From Paenarthrobacter aurescens (lineage in GTDB: Bacteria > Actinomycetota > Actinomycetes > Actinomycetales > Micrococcaceae): a stretch of 64,000 nucleotides of DNA. The DNA lies in NCBI RefSeq assembly GCF_041549525.1, contig NZ_CP157456.1, positions 4,154,001 through 4,218,000 of the forward strand. The letters run 5' to 3'. Within the stretch, counting starts at the first letter, position 1; each line of letters begins with the position of its first letter. Below the pieces are notes generated by a model. It was not told the origin of the DNA. It searched no databases and saw only the letters and a program-made list of their open reading frames with translations. Below are positions 8,799-21,179 of the stretch, in pieces. The translations under genes were made by a program, and so were the position numbers.

Positions 8799-9370
8799 TT
8801 GCGCACCTCCAGTGCCACGGGGATGCTGAATTGCGCTCCCTGGCAGGCAGAATCAGAAGCGGCGTCCATACTGGCCGCCCCCTGAAGCGTCACCAGAATG
8901 GAACTGTTCGCCTGGATGGTCAGGGACGGGTTCAGCGGCGCAGGCGGCGGCGCGAACGCCACCCCGGTGGTGGAGCATTCCAGGTGGGCGGCGTCGGCAG
9001 TCACGGGGCCGTTGGCGGCGAAACCATAAATGGTGACCGAGTGAGGATTCGGGTTGGTGGCGCGGAGGATGACGTCGGCCGTTCCTCCCGGGACCAGGCT
9101 GGTCTGCAGGGTGTCGCCCGGGACGAGTGCGTCCACCGTGACGTCCTGCATGGTGCCATTGGTGGCCGATCCGCTGCCCAGGCCGGCGGAAGTCCAGTAA
9201 GCGTAGGCGGATCCTGCACCGCCCAGAACACAGAGAGCGATTGTTACAGCCGCAGTTCGGGCAAGCCTTCCGGACCTTGCCGGGGCTTTGACCGGCACTT
9301 TAACCGGCGCTTTGACTGGCACGGCGCGGTGACGGTCAGAGCCGTTAAGGGGCGAGCGGAAGATGTTCAT
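8795..9370 (-). CDS. Exported protein with AYAYW signal peptide
   Basis: A 191-residue protein. It begins with a basic, repetitive leader (VPVKAPVKVPVKAPA), followed by a hydrophobic stretch that ends GSAYAYWTSAGLGSGSATN. The exported part is about 125 residues of beta-type sequence. Two late cysteines (HLEC and SACQGA) could form a disulfide, and the ACQGA ending parallels DACKGA and DGCKGA in its two neighbours. The ATG at 9370 starts one base after the stop of the upstream gene. The longer frame to 9430 overlaps that gene and is rejected. The signal peptide resembles the SipW-dependent class; no SipW-type peptidase gene is in the window. Confidence 0.8.
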   Translation of the reverse strand: MNIFRSPLNGSDRHRAVPVKAPVKVPVKAPARSGRLARTAAVTIALCVLGGAGSAYAYWTSAGLGSGSATNGTMQDVTVDALVPGDTLQTSLVPGGTADVILRATNPNPHSVTIYGFAANGPVTADAAHLECSTTGVAFAPPPAPLNPSLTIQANSSILVTLQGAASMDAASDSACQGAQFSIPVALEVRK

Positions 9371-9371
9371 A

Positions 9372-10247
9372 TCAGTTCGCCTGTCCCGTCCCGGAGTAGG
9401 TGAGTCGGAGGGTGGCACCTTTGCAACCATCCTGAAGCTGCGCCGTATCCAGCATGGTGATCCGCGGCCACTTGGCCTGGCTCACACCCATTCCGGAAAG
9501 TGACCGGGATCCCGGTTCCACCGTCAGCGGGTACGTACCGGAGTATTGCGTGAGCTTGTAATCGGCCGTTGTGCAGGGCATGTTGGCCGCTACAGCGGCA
9601 GGGGTCCGGACCACCTGGCTGATGGAAACAGAGAGGTTGCTGACGTCGATGGCCCTGACGTTGCTGTTGTTGATTTTCAGGTCCACTGGCTGTGTTGTCC
9701 CGGGCGCCAACGGCCCCAGGACAGTGCCTGTGACGCCGAAAGTCCGCTTGACCTCCAGAACCTGCAGCTGACCTGGCGCCGTGTTGGACACGGTGGTTCC
9801 GCTCATTGCCTTGACCGTGAAGTCGGTTTTGGCAACCGGAGTGGTTGTCGCCGTGGAAACGGTCAAAGTTACCTGTGCGGTGCTTCCGGCCGCCAGACTG
9901 ACCGACGACGGCGACGCGCTGGCCGCTGCTCCTGCCGGCAGTCCCGTAACCGCGAAGGTCACAGGACCCGCGAAACCGCCTACCGACGTCGCGGCTACCG
10001 TAAACGAGGCCGACTGCCCTTGATCTACGGTGCGGCTGGAGGGTGAGAGCGTCACGGAGATTCCCTTGCTGACCTTGCCCTGGCTGGTGCTCGTTTGGGT
10101 CCCGGCAGTTTGGGTGCCGGCAGCTTGGTTCCCGCTCGCCGCCAGCGCCGCAACAGGCACAACAGCCACCACCAGCGCCAAAAGCAGCGCAGGCAGTGGA
10201 ATGCGGACTCGATGCATGGGCGCTGGGCGCTCTGGCCGGTGGTCCAT
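9372..10247 (-). CDS. Exported beta-rich protein
   Basis: A 291-residue protein with a conventional signal peptide ending VPVAALAAS and a Thr/Gln-rich linker. An Ig-like domain of about 90 residues follows (VTLSPSSRTVDQGQSASFTV, NEAT/Big-type). The C-terminal module starts at LAPGTTQPVDL, has a Cys near NMPCTTADYKL and ends LQDGCKGATLRLTYSG. This module shares the LxPG start, the two cysteines and the D-x-C-[KQ]-G-A ending with both small AYW proteins. It is second in the four-gene run and sits one base before the 9370 gene. No membrane anchor is visible. The function is unknown. Confidence 0.78.
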   Translation of the reverse strand: MDHRPERPAPMHRVRIPLPALLLALVVAVVPVAALAASGNQAAGTQTAGTQTSTSQGKVSKGISVTLSPSSRTVDQGQSASFTVAATSVGGFAGPVTFAVTGLPAGAAASASPSSVSLAAGSTAQVTLTVSTATTTPVAKTDFTVKAMSGTTVSNTAPGQLQVLEVKRTFGVTGTVLGPLAPGTTQPVDLKINNSNVRAIDVSNLSVSISQVVRTPAAVAANMPCTTADYKLTQYSGTYPLTVEPGSRSLSGMGVSQAKWPRITMLDTAQLQDGCKGATLRLTYSGTGQAN

Positions 10248-10301
10248 TCAAAGCTCTTTTCGGACGTTATTGGCGGAGGAGAAAAGGCGGGAACGGGCTA
10301 A

Positions 10302-10333
10302 CCGGGGGCCATCATGAGCGGGATGGCCCCCGG
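10302..10333. terminator. Internal hairpin in the exported-protein operon
   Basis: Perfect 12-bp arms CCGGGGGCCATC / GATGGCCCCCGG with an 8-base loop, in the 128-base gap between the first (10376-10828) and second gene of the run. Probably a partial terminator that makes the first gene the most highly expressed. Confidence 0.7.
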
Positions 10334-10375
10334 CGCCGTCCATCGCGTTCGGTGGTGGACCGATCGCGTGCAGTC

Positions 10376-10828
10376 TTAGACGCTGCCGACCGTGACCGTT
10401 ACCACTGCACCCTTGCAGGCGTCCTGGTTGACGGCTTCATCATTGAACTTCAGCACGCCCGAACCCACGGTGGTGGCGGTCGAGTTAGCGGCCACGCGGG
10501 TGTTCGACGTGTCGGCAGTGACCTCAAACCACGCGGGCAGGCAACCAGCCACGTTGGTGGTGACGCTGGCGTTCAGGGCACCCACCACGGTGCTGGACGT
10601 GGTGGAGTTATCGGCCGTGTACGTCACGTTCACCTGGTTGCCCGGTGCCAGGCCGCCCGCAAAGTTGGCGTGCAACGTAACCGTGCCGCCGCCGGAAGAG
10701 TTGGTGGCCTCGCCACTGCCCGAACCCGTGGTGGTCCAGTAGGCGTAGGCAGCTCCGCCGCCCACTGCCACCAGTGCCACGCCGGCTACGGCTGCTGTGA
10801 TCCGGCTCTTCTTGGAAAGCTTGCGCAT
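10376..10828 (-). CDS. Small exported protein with AYAYW signal peptide
   Basis: A 150-residue protein. The signal peptide MRKLSKKSRITAAVAGVALV ends AAYAYWTTTGSGSGEATN. The mature part is about 110 residues of Thr/Val/Asn-rich beta-type sequence with two cysteines: one in AGCLPAWFEV and one in NQDACKGAVVTVTV at the C-terminus. AAGGAG lies 8 bases before the ATG at 10828. The larger frame to 11068 adds only non-coding upstream sequence. As first gene of the run, followed by a hairpin, it could be the major subunit of a surface assembly, by analogy with TasA-type proteins. That is inference; no filament protein is identified by sequence here. Confidence 0.82.
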   Translation of the reverse strand: MRKLSKKSRITAAVAGVALVAVGGGAAYAYWTTTGSGSGEATNSSGGGTVTLHANFAGGLAPGNQVNVTYTADNSTTSSTVVGALNASVTTNVAGCLPAWFEVTADTSNTRVAANSTATTVGSGVLKFNDEAVNQDACKGAVVTVTVGSV

Positions 10829-11437
10829 GGTAAGACTCCTTGGTTGATCTACGTCCCGGGGGCCCGCCTCGCAACCCCCAGCATCCGATCCGTGGTGGTC
10901 GGATGAAGCGATGCCCCCAATAGTTCCGTCAGCACAAGGACGCTGGCTACGATTCGGCCTACCCAACTTTTGGGCTCGAACATGGGCCGGGACATACCTG
11001 CACGTACCATGCGGGTACTCAGTTTTTGCAGAGCGACTACTCGGATGGCCGCTGCTCATAGCGGCCACGGCACGGCAGCGAGTACTCGCCTTCCAGCCCG
11101 GTGTCCACAGGGTGGACAGGGTCTGTGAGCCTGCCGGCGCCGGGATGCCATGGCCGTTGCGTCAACATTGTGCCCATCTTGAGCAAAAACTGCGCTGGTG
11201 TTCGATTGCTGAGGAGTTCATTCAAGGAGCCCTCGGCAAGCAGCGTCAGGGCTGCTCACCCCGGCCAACGCCCGCTTAACCCCCGACGGCGGCCGGTCGC
11301 CTCCAAGAGGTAACCAGCCGTCGTCGTACTGCTGCAGCTTTCCCAGCCGCTGCTGCTGTGGTGTGTTTGGGCGTGGGGCGTGTTTGGGCGTGGGGCGTGT
11401 TTGGGCGTGGGGCGTGTTTGGGCGTGGGCGGGTGTGT
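10829..11437. other. 609-base intergenic region with structured leader
   Basis: I see no convincing gene here. On the minus strand, just before the 10828 gene, the leader can fold: CATCCGA (10882-10888) pairs with TCGGATG (10899-10905), flanked by runs of G and C. The centre (about 10920-11340) is featureless to me. The far end holds the 17-bp tandem repeat beside lipA. It contains the promoter of the exported-protein genes and the 3' flank of lipA. Confidence 0.5.
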
Positions 11438-11450
11438 TTAGGCGTGGGCG
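11363..11450. repeat. 17-bp tandem repeat at the 3' end of lipA
   Basis: Three perfect 17-base copies of GTGTTTGGGCGTGGGGC (11363-11413), a fourth 16-base copy (11414-11429) and a diverged fifth (from 11433) that runs over the lipA stop codon at 11438-11440. Confidence 0.9.
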
Positions 11451-12457
11451 GCGAGGATGGTGGAGGCTTCCTGGCGGGTGGTGCCGGAGTCCTGGATGCC
11501 CTCGGCGATGTGGGCGAGCTCGGCGGGGATGTCCCGGCCTTTCTTCCGCATGGCGGTGGCCCACAAACGTCCGGCACGGTAGGAGGACCGGACCAGGGGG
11601 CCGGACATGACACCGAGGAAGCCGATCTCCTGGGCTTCTTCCTGGAGGTCCACGAACTCCTGGGGCTTGACCCAGCGGTCCACCGGCAGGTGTCGCTCGG
11701 ACGGGCGCAGGTACTGGGTGATGGTGATCAGGTCACAGCCGGCGGCGTGCAGGTCCCGGAGGGCTTCGGAGATTTCCTCGCGGGTCTCGCCCATGCCCAG
11801 GATCAGGTTGGACTTGGTCACCATGCCCAGATCCCGGCCCTGGGTGATGACGTCCAGGGAACGTTCGTACCGGAACGCCGGACGGATCCGCTTGAAAATC
11901 CTCGGCACGGTTTCGACGTTGTGCGCGAATACCTCGGGCTTGGAGTCACAGATCGCCGCGATGTGCTCGGGTTTGCCGGAGAAGTCCGGGATCAGCAGCT
12001 CCACCCCGGTGCCCGGGTTCAGTTCATGGATTTTCCGGACCGTTTCGGCGTACAACCACACACCTTCATCGGCCAGGTCATCACGGGCCACCCCGGTCAC
12101 CGTGGCGTACCGCAGCTGCATGGCCTGGACGCTGCGGGCCACTTTGGTGGGCTCGAACATGTCCACCGGGGAGGGTTTACCCGTATCGATCTGGCAGAAA
12201 TCACAACGCCGGGTGCACTCGGACCCGCCGATCAGGAACGTCGCTTCCTTGTCTTCCCAGCACTCAAAAATGTTCGGGCAGCCGGCCTCCTCACATACCG
12301 TGTGCAGGCCTTCCTTCTTCACCAGATTCTTGAGCTGGACAAACTCCGGGCCCATCTGGACCTTGGCTTTGATCCACTCAGGCTTACGTTCAACCGGGAC
12401 AGCCGAGTTGCGCTGCTCAACGCGCAGCAACTTACGGCCTTCAGGGGCGAGTGTCAT
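11438..12457 (-). CDS. lipA: Lipoyl synthase
   Basis: A 339-residue radical-SAM enzyme. It inserts two sulfur atoms into the octanoyl chain on lipoyl-domain proteins such as GcvH. Both iron-sulfur sites are visible: the auxiliary cluster Cys set in [12 protein letters not shown] and the radical-SAM motif CTRRCDFC about 25 residues later. Length is typical. It follows sdaA on the same strand and lies at the end of the glycine block, which fits a supply of lipoyl groups to the glycine cleavage H protein. A hairpin element (12501-12559) lies between sdaA and lipA. Confidence 0.96.
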   Translation of the reverse strand: MTLAPEGRKLLRVEQRNSAVPVERKPEWIKAKVQMGPEFVQLKNLVKKEGLHTVCEEAGCPNIFECWEDKEATFLIGGSECTRRCDFCQIDTGKPSPVDMFEPTKVARSVQAMQLRYATVTGVARDDLADEGVWLYAETVRKIHELNPGTGVELLIPDFSGKPEHIAAICDSKPEVFAHNVETVPRIFKRIRPAFRYERSLDVITQGRDLGMVTKSNLILGMGETREEISEALRDLHAAGCDLITITQYLRPSERHLPVDRWVKPQEFVDLQEEAQEIGFLGVMSGPLVRSSYRAGRLWATAMRKKGRDIPAELAHIAEGIQDSGTTRQEASTILAAHA

Positions 12458-12500
12458 GACGTTCCTTCTGGTTTGTTATCAGCAGTCTGCGTGCGGTCCC

Positions 12501-12559
12501 TTGTGAGGCCCGCTATGCGCCCTTCAAGAGCGTCCAATCGCGCAGAGCGGACCCCACAA
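12501..12559. repeat. Palindromic intergenic element, copy 1
   Basis: Imperfect 20-bp arms TTGTGAGGCCCGCTATGCGC (12501-12520) and GCGCAGAGCGGACCCCACAA (12540-12559), 17 of 20 positions pairing, with a 19-base loop. It lies 18 bases after the sdaA stop. The same arm sequence recurs at 14047, 43012-43133 and 52893-53030. Confidence 0.75.
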
Positions 12560-12577
12560 TGCATGGTGGTGTGCCAC

Positions 12578-13990
12578 TTAGCATTCGACGACGTTGACGG
12601 CGAGTCCGCCCATGGCGGTTTCCTTGTACTTGTGGGACATGTCCTTGCCGGTCTCCCGCATGGTCACAATGACCTCGTCCAAGGACACCCGGTGTGTTCC
12701 ATCGCCCCACAACGCCATCTTCGCCGCGTTAATGGCCTTCGCCGCAGCAATCGCGTTCCGCTCAATACACGGAATCTGCACCAACCCCCCGATCGGATCA
12801 CACGTGAGCCCCAGGTTGTGTTCCATCGCGATCTCCGCAGCGTTCTCCACCTGACCCGGTGTACCGCCCATCACCTCAGCCAGACCAGCAGCAGCCATCG
12901 ACGACGCCGACCCCACCTCACCCTGACACCCCACCTCAGCACCCGAAATGGACGCCTGCTCCTTATACAACACACCCACAGCACCAGCAGCGAGCAGGAA
13001 CTTCACCACCACATCATCCCGGTCCTGCTGCGTCGCCTGATCCATCCCCGGCGCGTAATTCAACGCGTAATACAACACCGCCGGAATGATCCCCGCAGCA
13101 CCATTGGTCGGCGCCGTCACCACCCGGCCACCAGTGGCGTTCTCCTCATTGACCGCCAACGCGATCAGGTTCACCCACTCCTGCCAGTACTTCGGATCGT
13201 TCCGGTCCTTGTCCTCCTTCAGGAGCCGCTCCAACCAATCCGGAGCACGACGACGAACCCGCAACCCACCCGGCAACACACCTTCACGCTTCAACGAGGT
13301 CTCAACACAGGCCTCCATCACAGCCCAGATATGCAACAGACCCTCACGGATCTCCTCCTCAGACCGGGACGCCCGCTCGTTGATGAACATGATGTCGCTG
13401 ATCCCCAAACCCTTGGACGCACACCTGCCCAACAACTCCGCCGCCGTCCTGAACGGCAACGGCAACTCCTTCTTGGACTCCTCAAGATCCTCCCGGGCCG
13501 CGTCTTCCTCACCCTCCCGGACAATGAACCCACCACCCACCGAGAAGAACGTCGCCTCCCGCAACACATTCCCCTGGGCATCGGAAACAGCGAACTTCAT
13601 CCCGTTCGTATGCCGCGGCAACACCGTCAACGGATGCAGAATCATGTCCTCCACCGCATACGGCACCTCCACACCCCCACCGGAAGCACCCGCCAGATTC
13701 AACACACCCGTCTCCGCGATCGCCGCGAGCCGCTCCTCCACCTCCTCAGGCAGGATCAGCTCGGGGTGGTACCCCTCCAAACCCAGCAACGTAGCCGTCA
13801 TGGTCCCATGGCCCTTACCCGTCGCGGCCAACGACCCATACAAATCAACACGCAAAGACGCCACCGAACCCAGGACACCAGCGTCCTTGAGCTCACCGGC
13901 AAACACCGCCCCAGCACACATCGGCCCCACAGTATGAGAACTCGACGGGCCAATACCCACAGTAAACAGATCGAAGACCCCAACGGCCAT
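12578..13990 (-). CDS. sdaA: L-serine ammonia-lyase, iron-sulfur dependent
   Basis: A 470-residue single-chain serine dehydratase that converts L-serine to pyruvate and ammonia. The N-terminal beta domain opens [23 protein letters not shown]. The alpha domain has [18 protein letters not shown] and the later Cys in [19 protein letters not shown], which with a further Cys hold the 4Fe-4S cluster. The ATG at 13990 is preferred over 13996 because AGGA lies 8 bases upstream. It follows glyA, so serine made from glycine can go on to pyruvate. Codon choice is unusually rich in G-ending codons compared with glyA and gcvP. Confidence 0.95.
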   Translation of the reverse strand: MAVGVFDLFTVGIGPSSSHTVGPMCAGAVFAGELKDAGVLGSVASLRVDLYGSLAATGKGHGTMTATLLGLEGYHPELILPEEVEERLAAIAETGVLNLAGASGGGVEVPYAVEDMILHPLTVLPRHTNGMKFAVSDAQGNVLREATFFSVGGGFIVREGEEDAAREDLEESKKELPLPFRTAAELLGRCASKGLGISDIMFINERASRSEEEIREGLLHIWAVMEACVETSLKREGVLPGGLRVRRRAPDWLERLLKEDKDRNDPKYWQEWVNLIALAVNEENATGGRVVTAPTNGAAGIIPAVLYYALNYAPGMDQATQQDRDDVVVKFLLAAGAVGVLYKEQASISGAEVGCQGEVGSASSMAAAGLAEVMGGTPGQVENAAEIAMEHNLGLTCDPIGGLVQIPCIERNAIAAAKAINAAKMALWGDGTHRVSLDEVIVTMRETGKDMSHKYKETAMGGLAVNVVEC

Positions 13991-14046
13991 GGTCATTTCC
14001 TAACGACGTATAACGAATAGAACCCGCCCCGCCCCCAAACAAACGG

Positions 14047-14060
14047 AGCGGACCCCACAA
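14047..14060. repeat. Half copy of the palindromic intergenic element
   Basis: AGCGGACCCCACAA matches exactly the right end of the element at 12501-12559. It lies about 57 bases upstream of the sdaA start; no matching left arm is seen. Confidence 0.5.
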
Positions 14061-14077
14061 AGACCCTGCCCCGCCAT

Positions 14078-14137
14078 TTCGGGGGTTCCCTGCCAAACAT
14101 GCCGTGCGCACGGCACCTCCCGCAGGGAACCCCCGAA
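14078..14137. terminator. Long nested hairpin between glyA and sdaA
   Basis: Perfect 16-bp outer arms TTCGGGGGTTCCCTGC (14078-14093) and GCAGGGAACCCCCGAA (14122-14137). Inside them is the 14-base perfect palindrome GCCGTGCGCACGGC (14101-14114). It lies 55 bases after the glyA stop, so it likely terminates or attenuates the gcv-glyA transcript before sdaA. Confidence 0.75.
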
Positions 14138-14192
14138 TCGGCTAGACGGGGCCCGCGGAGGATGCCAGCTCCGACGGGCCAACCCAAGAGGC

Positions 14193-15508
<1,316 letters not shown>

Positions 15509-15512
<4 letters not shown>

Positions 15513-15892
15513 AGTTCTCCACCGTTCGTTGCAGCGTATTCTTCGGCCGACATCAGCGGCCCTTCTTCCGTTGCGGCTACCTTGAACAACCAGCCGGCAC
15601 CGTAGGGATCGTTGTTGATGAGCGCGGGATCGGTGACGACGGCGTCGTTGATCTCTGTCACTTCACCGGTCACGGGTGAGTACAGGTCCGAGACTGACTT
15701 GGTGGATTCCACCTCGCCACACGTCTCGCCTGCGGTCACTGTGGAGCCAACCTCGGGCAGGTCCACATACACAATGTCGCCCAGGGCATCAGCGGCCACC
15801 GCGGAAATCCCGATTCCCACCGGCCCGTCCCCATCGACGGCAACCCACTCGTGCTCAGCCGAGTATTTCAATTCAGCAACTACTTTGCTCAT
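15509..15892 (-). CDS. gcvH: Glycine cleavage system H protein
   Basis: A 127-residue lipoyl carrier that shuttles the aminomethyl group between GcvP and GcvT. The lipoylated lysine is K65 in [19 protein letters not shown]. The N-terminus LKYSAEHEW is typical. The ATG at 15892 has AAGGA about 9 bases upstream; the longer frame to 15970 would run into an inverted repeat and is not credible. It sits between gcvT and glyA. A long hairpin separates it from gcvT, which may tune its level relative to the two large subunits. Confidence 0.96.
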
Positions 15893-15913
15893 TCCAATTC
15901 CTTCTCTCTCTTC

Positions 15914-15976
15914 GAGTTTTTGTACATGTGAGGCCCTTAAACGGGCCTTATAAGGGCGGTATGTGTACAAAAACTC
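15914..15976. repeat. Long inverted repeat between gcvT and gcvH
   Basis: Perfect 13-bp arms GAGTTTTTGTACA (15914-15926) and TGTACAAAAACTC (15964-15976) with an inner pair GCCCTTA / TAAGGGC. The right arm directly abuts the gcvT stop codon. The same arm sequence is found at 41752-41816. Confidence 0.85.
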
Positions 15977-17113
15977 CTATTTTTGGCGCTTGTAGAACGG
16001 GAGCTGCACTACTTCGAACGGCTCGGCTTTGCCACGCAGGTCGACGTCCACGGTGGTGCCCGGCTCGGAATGCTCGACGTCGACATACGCCAAGGCGATC
16101 GGGTAACCGAGCGTCGGGCTCGGCTGGCCGGAAGTAACCTCGCCGATCAGGGAGCCGTCCTTGAGGACCGAGTAGTGGGCGCGTGCTGCACGACGTCCAG
16201 TGCCTTTGAGGCCCACGAGCTTCTGCCCCAGAGTGGTCCCGACGCCGGCGGCCTTGATGGCTGTCAGTGCATCGCGGCCAATGAAGTCGCTTTCCTTGGC
16301 CAGGGAAACCACCGGGCCCAACCCTGCAGCGTAGGCGTTGACGTGGCGGGAAAGCTCGTTGCCGTACAGGGGCATCCCGGCTTCCAGTCGCAGGGAGTCG
16401 CGGGCAGCGAGTCCGGCGGGGATGAGACCGTGGCCGTCGCCGGCGTCGAGCAAAGCTTCCCAAAGGCCAGCAGCATCGACGTTGGGGAGGTAGATTTCGA
16501 AGCCGTCCTCGCCGGTGTACCCAGTGCGGGCCAGCAACAGGTCCTGCCCGTTGATGGAGACCTCCACGGCCGCGTAGTACTTCAGCTCGGTGACCAGCGC
16601 GTGCTGCTCTGCCGGAACCAGAGCAAGCAGGATCGCCTCGGCATTCGGACCCTGCACAGCGATCAGCGAGGTTTCTGCCGAAGCGTCTTCCACCACGACG
16701 TCGAACCCGGCCGAACGGTCCTTCAGCGCAGCAGCAACTACCTTCGCGTTGCCCGCGTTGGGCACCACCAGGTAACTGTCCACGCCTTCTTCGGGAGAGG
16801 GGCGGCGGTAGGTAATGAGGTCATCGATGATGCCGCCGTCTGCGTTGCAGATCAGCGAGTACTTGGCCTTGCCCACCGCGACGGCGGACAGTTTGCCCGC
16901 CAGCGCGTAGTCCAGAAAGGCGGCCGCGTCCGGGCCGCTGACCCAGACTTCGCCCATATGGGAGAGGTCGAACAGGCCGGCGGTCTTGCGGACCGCGTGG
17001 TGCTCGGCGAGCTCGGACTCGTACTTCAGGGGCATCTGCCAGCCGCCGAAATCGGTGAAAGAGGCGCCGGCCTTTTTGTGCTGCTCGTAAAGAGCGGTGT
17101 AATTCTCAGACAT
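15977..17113 (-). CDS. gcvT: Glycine cleavage system T protein (aminomethyltransferase)
   Basis: A 378-residue protein that takes the aminomethyl group from GcvH, releases ammonia and forms 5,10-methylene-THF. The N-terminal domain carries HHAVRKTAGLFDLSHMGEV, with the folate-site Asp near the end of the next segment, and the C-terminal barrel has TSGQPSPTLGYPIALAYV. Length is normal. It lies 11 bases downstream of gcvP and upstream of gcvH. An inverted repeat begins immediately after its stop codon. Confidence 0.96.
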   Translation of the reverse strand: MSENYTALYEQHKKAGASFTDFGGWQMPLKYESELAEHHAVRKTAGLFDLSHMGEVWVSGPDAAAFLDYALAGKLSAVAVGKAKYSLICNADGGIIDDLITYRRPSPEEGVDSYLVVPNAGNAKVVAAALKDRSAGFDVVVEDASAETSLIAVQGPNAEAILLALVPAEQHALVTELKYYAAVEVSINGQDLLLARTGYTGEDGFEIYLPNVDAAGLWEALLDAGDGHGLIPAGLAARDSLRLEAGMPLYGNELSRHVNAYAAGLGPVVSLAKESDFIGRDALTAIKAAGVGTTLGQKLVGLKGTGRRAARAHYSVLKDGSLIGEVTSGQPSPTLGYPIALAYVDVEHSEPGTTVDVDLRGKAEPFEVVQLPFYKRQK

Positions 17114-17124
17114 GTCAGGAGTCC

Positions 17125-20007
<2,883 letters not shown>

Positions 20008-20044
20008 GATTCAGGCGCCCAGTGAGCGCTCGATGATGTGGGGT

Positions 20045-20236
20045 TCCTCCCCGCTCTGTATTGGACCTGAGAGATTCCGCAGGAATGGCTGCCTGCTTGC
20101 ACCGTCGGTGAGCCCGGTTACCCGGACTGCTTTCCAGAGTTGCCTAACCGCGGCGGTACATGGGCCTGAGAGATTCCTGGGGAGGATTTGCTCCTACGGC
20201 GCCTGACTGGATGTACCGGCAGGACTCTCCCGCCGC
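20045..20236 (-). promoter_or_regulatory. Tandem glycine riboswitch
   Basis: On the minus strand ahead of gcvP there are two aptamers in series. Each contains the conserved GGAATCTCTCAGG: the first at 20165-20177, the second at 20066-20078. The first opens with GGGAGAGTCCTGC. This is the known double-aptamer glycine ON switch found before gcv operons. The exact limits are approximate; the gcvP start is about 38 bases downstream. Confidence 0.93.
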
Positions 20237-20413
20237 AGATCAAAAGCGTTGCATCACGTTCAGTGACACGCTTCACACCATAGCGGGTTGTTTTGAAAAA
20301 GCGCAAGCAAGGTGTGTCAACATCCCTGCCCTTGTGACAAGTTCCTGAAACCTTCGAGTGGTAGTTTGAACTCTGCTGAGCCAGACACCCGCACCAAAAA
20401 CGGAGGACTATCC

Positions 20414-20887
20414 ATGCTTAAGGGTTTCAAGGACTTCATACTTCGCGGCAACGTGATCGAGCTGGCCATTGCCGTAGTCATCGGCAGTGCGTTCACCGCT
20501 CTCGTTGCTGCTTTCACCACCAACATCATCAATCCCGTGATCGCCGCCGCCGGTGGCATGAACGCTGACGGACTCGGCTTCAGGATCTGGGACAACAACC
20601 CCGCCACGTTCATCAACTTCGGTGCTGTTTTGACCGCGCTTGTGACCTTTGTGATCACAGCCGCCGTGGTCTACTTCATCTTCGTAGCGCCCATGAACAA
20701 GATCAATTCCCTGGTGAAGAGCCGCCTTGCTACCGAGGAGCCTGAAGAAGAGCCCCTTCCCGCAGATACTGCCCTTCTGGCCGAAATCCGCGATCTCCTG
20801 AAGGAAGCAGCGGCCCACCGCTCCGATCGCGCCTCGGATCTGGACTCCACCCTGGACAGCGAGCTCGATTCCGACCGCACTCGCTAG
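20414..20887 (+). CDS. mscL: Large-conductance mechanosensitive channel
   Basis: A 157-residue protein that opens under membrane tension to release solutes during osmotic down-shock. It begins MLKGFKDFILRGNVIELAIA, the conserved N-terminal helix and first pore helix. A second membrane helix (LTALVTFVITAAVVYFIFVAP) and an acidic cytoplasmic tail with a predicted helix bundle follow. The ATG at 20414 has a perfect GGAGG 7 bases upstream; the open frame back to 20312 is non-coding. It is monocistronic, ended by a 16-bp hairpin at 20977. Confidence 0.96.
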   Translation: MLKGFKDFILRGNVIELAIAVVIGSAFTALVAAFTTNIINPVIAAAGGMNADGLGFRIWDNNPATFINFGAVLTALVTFVITAAVVYFIFVAPMNKINSLVKSRLATEEPEEEPLPADTALLAEIRDLLKEAAAHRSDRASDLDSTLDSELDSDRTR

Positions 20888-20927
20888 AGCAGGCAACACC
20901 CGGCAGGCTCCCCGGCCCGGCCGTTCT

Positions 20928-20970
20928 TGCACGGTTACGCTCGTGCACGGTTACGCTCCTGCCCGGTTAC
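20928..20970. repeat. 16-bp tandem repeat after mscL
   Basis: Two near-identical 16-base copies beginning TGCACGGTTACGCTC (20928-20943, 20944-20959) and a partial third. Confidence 0.85.
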
Positions 20971-20976
20971 CAAGTC

Positions 20977-21013
20977 AAAACCCGGCATCCTCAACGCGAG
21001 GATGCCGGGTTTT
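20977..21013. terminator. mscL terminator
   Basis: Perfect 16-bp arms AAAACCCGGCATCCTC / GAGGATGCCGGGTTTT with a 5-base loop; rho-independent type. Confidence 0.9.
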
Positions 21014-21074
21014 CGCGTTGAGAACGCCGTCAGAAGGGCACAAACCGGGAGGGAACGCACGCTCCAGGCCAGAT

Positions 21075-21122
21075 TATTCACCGGCCTCACTATTCACCGG
21101 CCTGACTATTCACCGGCCTGAC
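21075..21122. repeat. 16-bp tandem repeat
   Basis: Three copies of TATTCACCGGCCTGAC (the first has C instead of G at position 14), ending 58 bases before the next gene. Confidence 0.9.
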
Positions 21123-21179
21123 CCCAGAACGTGATTCCAGGGCAACGGGTTTGAAACACGGTCAGGGCAGCATGAGAAC

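Noticed and set aside
10196..10906. 236-codon plus-strand open frame
   Set aside because: Antisense to the first exported-protein gene and spans its terminator.
11363..14020. 885-codon plus-strand open frame as a gene
   Set aside because: Antisense to lipA and sdaA; the product is low complexity (Arg/His/Pro/Thr) with no domain. Kept only as a composition finding.
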